Shown one piece after another: positions 59,016 to 64,000 of a stretch of DNA of 64,000 nucleotides. The DNA is from Ptiloglossa arizonensis (Eukaryota; Arthropoda; Insecta; Hymenoptera; Colletidae), in NCBI RefSeq assembly GCF_051014685.1, contig NC_135058.1, positions 13,208,811 through 13,272,810 on the forward strand, in the 5' to 3' direction. Both the position numbers and the translations under genes were made by a program. The notes under the pieces are model-generated. The model saw only the letters and a program-made list of their open reading frames with translations. It made no database searches and was not told where the DNA came from. Each line of letters opens with the position of its first letter. The first letter of the stretch is position 1.

Positions 59016-62000
59016 AGGTAACGTAGAAAGCGCTGTCGTTTAAATATTATATCCGCGACGTACTACACTGGCAACGGCGAATGCGTTATTTATGTTAATT
59101 ACGTACTGCATTTTAGAAGCGATGCGCGCATCAGAAGCGTTCGTTTCGTTCTACATAATGCTGAAGTTTCATGCGAAATCGTGCGCAACTTTCGGAGACG
59201 GGTTCCTACCGGGATCGGTATCAAACCGAAGTAAAAGATATCTCTATCCGGACTCGACTGGTTTCGAGTAAATGGTAACGAAAGGATAGCGATAGAGAAA
59301 ATGGCCAATTTGATAACGCGAAGGGAACGAAAAGCTACGAGTACCAATACACACCGTTCCCGCGTAATTAGAAAATAACGATGTCACCTAATTATCTTCG
59401 TATCCGTTCAATCGAGATTCGAAAGACGCGGAGAATTTACAAAAATGATTTCAAGAACGTAACAAATTGGTTTTAATTTTCTATCGGGGAAACGAAACGA
59501 CTTCGATACATTCCGAAACACATTTTATCCTCACTTTTCGGAAAAAGATGATCTCTTCTAGTCTCTGGTGTCAATTTACGTTCACTCTCGCGTATCTAAA
59601 CAAATGACTACTTACGGTACAAAATCAAACGAACGATATTTCGCGATAACACCGTCGACGAAGATAAATACTCACTTACGTTAAACAGTGTATCAAACGT
59701 TAAGACAGACCGAATATCTCGACAATTCGCGATCCTACTCGCGATACACGTCCGCGACAAGCAAGGATCGATAACAGTTGGCAACCCACCGATAAAAACC
59801 GAGTACGTTGCAATTTACATTTTGTACTCTCGTGTTCGTCGACCTTGGCCCTTGGATGCATCCTCCGGAGGCTGGTGTTTCCGTGTTCACGGCTCGTTTA
59901 ATTCACGAGTTGCATCTTTGGCATCGAGCGGGCTCGATAGGTAGCATCGTATCGGTTTTTCCCGTGGACGGTGTAACGCGTCCGCGGTGACGGAATACGT
60001 AACGCACGCGATTGCAAATTCGTAGGCGCCAGCAGGCTGAGAAACACGGTGTTACGACGGTGGCGCCGGAAGCGCGGGCAACCGGGCGTGTCAGCGCTGA
60101 CCAGCGCAACGCCGCTTCTTTTGCCACTGTTCCGTTGCGTTGCACCTGCACTCTGCGATGCACTGTGCCCGCGCTGCACCGTGATTGGTCTTCCACCCAC
60201 GCGCGCGCCCTCGCCGCGGAACCAGTCCCAAAGCCACCTGAAACCTGCACTTTTACCTGGCCCGCCGGCACCCGAAAGCCCGTATTTGTCGATACGGTGA
60301 CAACCTGTGTTTAACTGTCTTAATATGCCGATAACCGCTCGCCGGGTAGCCGGCAATTATCCCACGGTTTAAATCAATTTCACCTTGTGGGTGTCCGTAA
60401 CGCGAAAAATATGCGTGTAGCGTACAGGGCGGGGCAACCGCTTGCACCGTCTACTTAAAATATCTCGGCTATTTCGGCTTCTTCGCTCTCGATTCGTTGC
60501 GGACCAACGATGGAATACAACGATCGTTGAATACCGACGCGAAGCTGTAAATAACGCGAAAGATTTTTGTTTTTTCTTTATTTTTCTTTTATCATTCGAC
60601 GGGTGTCGTAAGTAAGAGGGAAAAGGTTAAAGGGACAAAGAATCGACGAAAAATAGTACGTAGTACGAAAGAGTACATTAAGATCCGTGAGAGTTTCGAC
60701 CGTTTTGGAGTATCGATTAAAATTGGAGCGCGAGATGTACGAACTCCTTTACCGAATATTTATTCGAAACGAGCGTACTTTCCGGTTATCACCGAGGAAA
60801 GCGCACAGTTACGAATTACAGAAAAACGAAATTACGTAATTACCGAGGAAGAGGTAGAACGTACACTAAAGGATTTTTAATTTAATCGTGCCCGCGAATG
60901 TCGAGAAAAACGCGCTCGTGTATTACCGACTATGTTTACCGTGTATTTTAGCTCATTCCCCGTAACTATGCAATTTCCTCGTGTCGATAATTTGTAGACA
61001 CATTTTATGAAAAGGTACGAAACGTTTCCAGTAAATATATTGGTCGACTCGGTTTTACGTATTCGCGCATCGAACACGGCGATTAGAATTATTTCGATTC
61101 GAAGCGAAACGTCGATAATCGATAACTGCTTCGGTACAGGGGTTTCTCGACTGGACAATTTATTCGCGACCATCGATAACCGATCCCTATTATTTAAACG
61201 CGATCGAACCTCGACCCGAACGCTCCGAATGTTTAATTTCGATCATCGATTCCCCCTCCCGTGTATAACCGAGCCAACTTTCGTGCTCGTTGAAATATAA
61301 TACATAGTCGTGTTCGAAGCGCTGCGAAACCTTCTTGGAAATTCTCGAACGGGGCGTCTCGTTCTCGAAAAGAATGGAAAGGAATTAGCACGAAAGTGTA
61401 TCGGCGTCGTTTTGTACGAAGGGGTCTCGTACAAATTTCCCAACATGGAATGTTGCCGGCACGAAACGGCTCGCGAGCTGCTGCACCCAGGGAGCTGGAA
61501 TCAGGGCATACTTGTCGTTTCGCCAAGGCGGGGTAGGAAGTGCACCGGCAACAATAATCAATGGAGTTGCTGCATTGGGGTGTGGCGCGCAGTACCGGCG
61601 CCTCCTTGCTGTCCGACGTACTTCGATCGTACCCCCTTGCAACCCCGCCCCCTACCCCACCTTTTCTCTTTCTCCGTCTGTTCTTCCGCCCTCCGTCCTC
61701 CTCTTTCGCGGATATCGACGACCCATCTTGGTGCCCTCTTGCCTTCCACTTAGATGCCGCGACCCGAAAGCCAGGAAGACGTCGCGCAAACAGCCGAGCG
61801 TTGCCTCCTCGAATCTTCTCCATTTCCCTCGGTTACCATTCTCGCCGTCATCCATCGAGCCACGAGCCCTCTTCTTTTAAGTAAATTAACATTACCGCTG
61901 GACACCACGTAATGGTATCGTTGTCCTACGCGCTCGGAACCGTTCTCTCGGATCGAAGGGAGCGAAACATTGAATTTAGAGTTTAGGGAACGAATCTACG

Positions 62001-63626
62001 AGGAAACAGTTTGGCTTCGATAAGAAATTCCAAACGGTCCTCGCAAGATTGAGAATCGACGACTCGACTCGTTTCTTTTTCAAGGAGAACCGACGTTTCT
62101 CGGTTCGTTTCGCGTTATCGCGTAACGTTGAACGTCACGAACGAACGTTTTCTAATTCGAGATGCGATACAACGAGAAAGTCCCTTATCGAACGGAGCTT
62201 TTTCCATTTACTTACGGAACGAATCTTTCCCACGGATTTAATACACACTGTGAGCAATGTAAGAAAACGTGTTCGTTACTCGAACGAAAAGGAATTCAAC
62301 ACTTCGGATGGTAATTTGTCCGGTGTTGTTGCGCGCCAGGAATAGGAAGACGTGGAAATATTCGCCATTACCGATTCGCCTCGGTGTGCATGGGTGATGC
62401 TACTCCTATCGAGACAGTGGACCGAAATGTCGCGGCCGTGCTACCGCTATGATAAATTATTACGATAATACCGTGTTCGGGCGATAGCGACGCTGAAATT
62501 ATAGGTACACGCCGGGCGTGGGAGGTGTTGTACAGCCGTAGGTTCTGTCCATGGCTTGCCAAGATCATCGAAACGTTTCAAAAGCGTCGAACCTTCCAAG
62601 ATTATCGTGCCTTTTAAGGTGTTCGAGGCTCTCGAGAGACTTTCGAATAATATTTTATGCGATTCGTGACTCGCGTCGTACGTTCAAAATATTTCGACGA
62701 GTCTTCGATATCCGAAAGGGTGTTTTGCGTACCTCAACGGCCGCGTCCCGCGAACACATCTTGATAGGCGAACCGTTTCAACTTACGGAGACGTACTGTC
62801 TGCGCCAAGAACGAGACAACATGTCCCCGTGTACGTAACGCTCCCCGGGGCCCAGAGTGCACGACGTGACAGAAGTCGCGTCGAAACCTACCAAGTTCTC
62901 GCGTTCTTCGTTACTTTATGTTTACCAAACGTACGAAAAGCCTCCGTAACCCCCAGGAAACCGAGCCATCTCCGAGAAAAAGTATCCGTCTAATTTCATC
63001 GCGTAGAATCGCGCACAGAGGTTTCGCGTTCGCAATATTTACACTTTCGGCTTTCGCGAAATAAATTTTCCTTTAAAATACGACTACCTTCGGAACACGG
63101 TAACGTTTCTAATCGCAAGGTGACCGTTCCGTGTAACAATTCCCGAAATCTTAAAAATCCCTGCATCCTTCGCGCCCACTTACACGCGTGAACTCGATCT
63201 TTTTCACGTATTTACATATCTTCGAGTTCAAGGGAAATAAGGCCGAAAGATGTTTCTCGTATGGATCAATTTCTTTATCGGACCGAGTGCCCTGGTCCAC
63301 GCGTCTGCTTTCGTTTCGCCCGTTTCTCTTTCGTTTTTCTCGATGGATAGCGATGCGCGTGCGTAAGATAAAGGAGCAGAGTGTACGATCCGTGCGTAAC
63401 GAGACGGAACGGTGACCGAGCGGAGAGTATTGGAAGGTTGCGTCCGCGACCGATCCGCGACGCGTTCGCATCCATTTCCCGGGAAAGCAGCGCGCGTGTG
63501 GCGTCGACGGTGGCGTAAACGAGTCAGAATGCAGGTCATGTTGTGCGACGTAGGGTTGCAGGTATGCGGGAAAATAACAGAACCGGTGTCGAGTCTGGTG
63601 CGGTGCAAAGCGCGCGAGTGCCGAAG
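59016..63626. other. No gene seen; GC-rich spot at 60.0-60.3 kb
   Basis: 60000-60330 is GC-richer, with ggtggcgccggaagcgcggg, gtcagcgctgacc (a gtcagcgctgac palindrome near 60090) and an inverted CCAAT word, gtgattggtc, near 60180. Open frames run through it on three phases without a domain, so it is at best a promoter-like island. 60540-61200 and 62880-63230 are AT-richer and featureless. Confidence 0.45.
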
Positions 63627-63660
63627 GGAAAAAAAAAGAAAAAAAAGGAAAAAAAAAAGG
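63627..63660. repeat. A-rich tract
   Basis: Poly-A interrupted by G residues (aaaaaaaaagaaaaaaaagg type). Confidence 0.85.
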
Positions 63661-63950
63661 AGCGCCGCGGCCGGGCAAAGCGCGTCAAGCTGGCACACGC
63701 CCGCCTCTATTTCCCGTCGGATTAATCTCGATAATTAGAAAGCGTATCACCCACTCGTTGCACGCGCCGTCGACTTCGAGCGTTTCACTTCATTCGCCTC
63801 ATTCACCAAACTCGCGTTATCCGCTCACTCGAGTTACACACCTCACTCACGCTACTCGCTAAACCTTCTCTCCCCTTCTCCGTCACCGTCGCCGCCACCA
63901 CCATCGTCCCTCCAGTCATTCACTTCACGTGGCACCTGCTCCGTGCGGTG
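63661..63950. other. No gene seen; pyrimidine-leaning
   Basis: cactca/cattcac words near 63785-63860 and ccgccaccaccatcg near 63890. Nothing recognised. Confidence 0.45.
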
Positions 63951-64000
63951 ATTCTCTCTCTCTCTCTCTCTCTCCCACTCGGTCCGTGTCTCTCTCTTTC
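63951..64000. repeat. CT microsatellite at window edge
   Basis: About twelve CT steps (63952-63975), a short break, then tctctctctttc to the end. The array may continue beyond the window. Confidence 0.9.

Noticed and set aside
1..64000. Conserved insect microRNAs, spliceosomal RNAs, 5S rRNA, telomeric TTAGG arrays, transposase or reverse-transcriptase domains
   Set aside because: Looked for by eye on both strands and not found. Diverged or short examples could still be missed without a search tool.

Overview
This window looks like non-coding nuclear DNA from an insect, most likely a hymenopteran (bee, wasp or ant). Evidence for this: CpG is abundant rather than depleted (tcg, cga and cgcg words occur throughout); there are many GA/CT, GAA and CA/GT microsatellites and short minisatellites; there are two tRNA-derived, SINE-like sequences; AT-rich TAATTA-type homeodomain cores are embedded in otherwise CG-rich DNA. 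Nothing resembles bacterial operons, ribosome-binding sites, plasmid or phage genes, or CRISPR. The taxonomic call is an inference from composition and repeat style, not from a diagnostic gene.

No protein-coding gene is called. Open frames are short (the longest are about 290 and 258 codons, both on the minus strand at 37-38 kb and 36 kb). They have arginine/serine-rich, compositionally biased translations with no recognisable domain, and they overlap other frames of similar length. They are best explained as chance frames in CG-rich DNA. The window therefore reads as an intergenic region or the interior of very long introns. Coding exons shorter than about 50 codons, or UTR exons, could be missed by eye.

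Layout. 1-10 kb: a run of old tandem arrays (0.9-1.7 kb with a unit of about 141 bp; 3.2 kb with a 30-32 bp unit; 3.6-3.9 kb with a unit of about 145 bp; a palindromic ATCGGTG-type array at 5.7-6.1 kb; a 50-60 bp unit array at 8.0-8.3 kb; three in-frame repeats at 9.3-9.6 kb). 10-15 kb: a pyrimidine-rich tract, then undifferentiated DNA. 15.2-15.75 kb: two decayed tRNA-like (SINE) sequences. 18.6 kb: a CpG-rich, promoter-like spot with an 11-bp inverted repeat whose arms each match the NRF-1/Ewg core. 21.3-21.8 kb: a nest of palindromes. 24-27.9 kb: a TAATTA cluster, a TACTTTAC-type minisatellite, a TGACAG cluster and a 10-bp helically phased array. 28.4-28.6 kb: a strong polypurine region. 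32.1-32.3 kb and 58.8-59.0 kb: AT-rich islands that look like conserved regulatory elements. 34.8-41.7 kb: several 9-, 10-, 16- and 28-bp tandem repeats and a CT/GA hairpin. 43.6-51.3 kb: the most structured part, with a diverged duplication of about 0.7 kb (44.1-44.9 versus 48.7-49.4 kb), two further local duplications (48.3-48.7 and 50.9-51.3 kb), a Z-DNA-type array at 48.0 kb and two unidentified blocks of distinct composition. 54-58 kb: a GAA array, a perfect 30-bp duplication, another distinct block at 57.2-57.4 kb, and a ten-copy 32-bp minisatellite carrying paired CACCT/CAGGTG motifs. The window ends in a CT microsatellite.

No new multi-gene system can be supported. What stands out is the density and variety of tandem and palindromic DNA, plus a few candidate regulatory islands.
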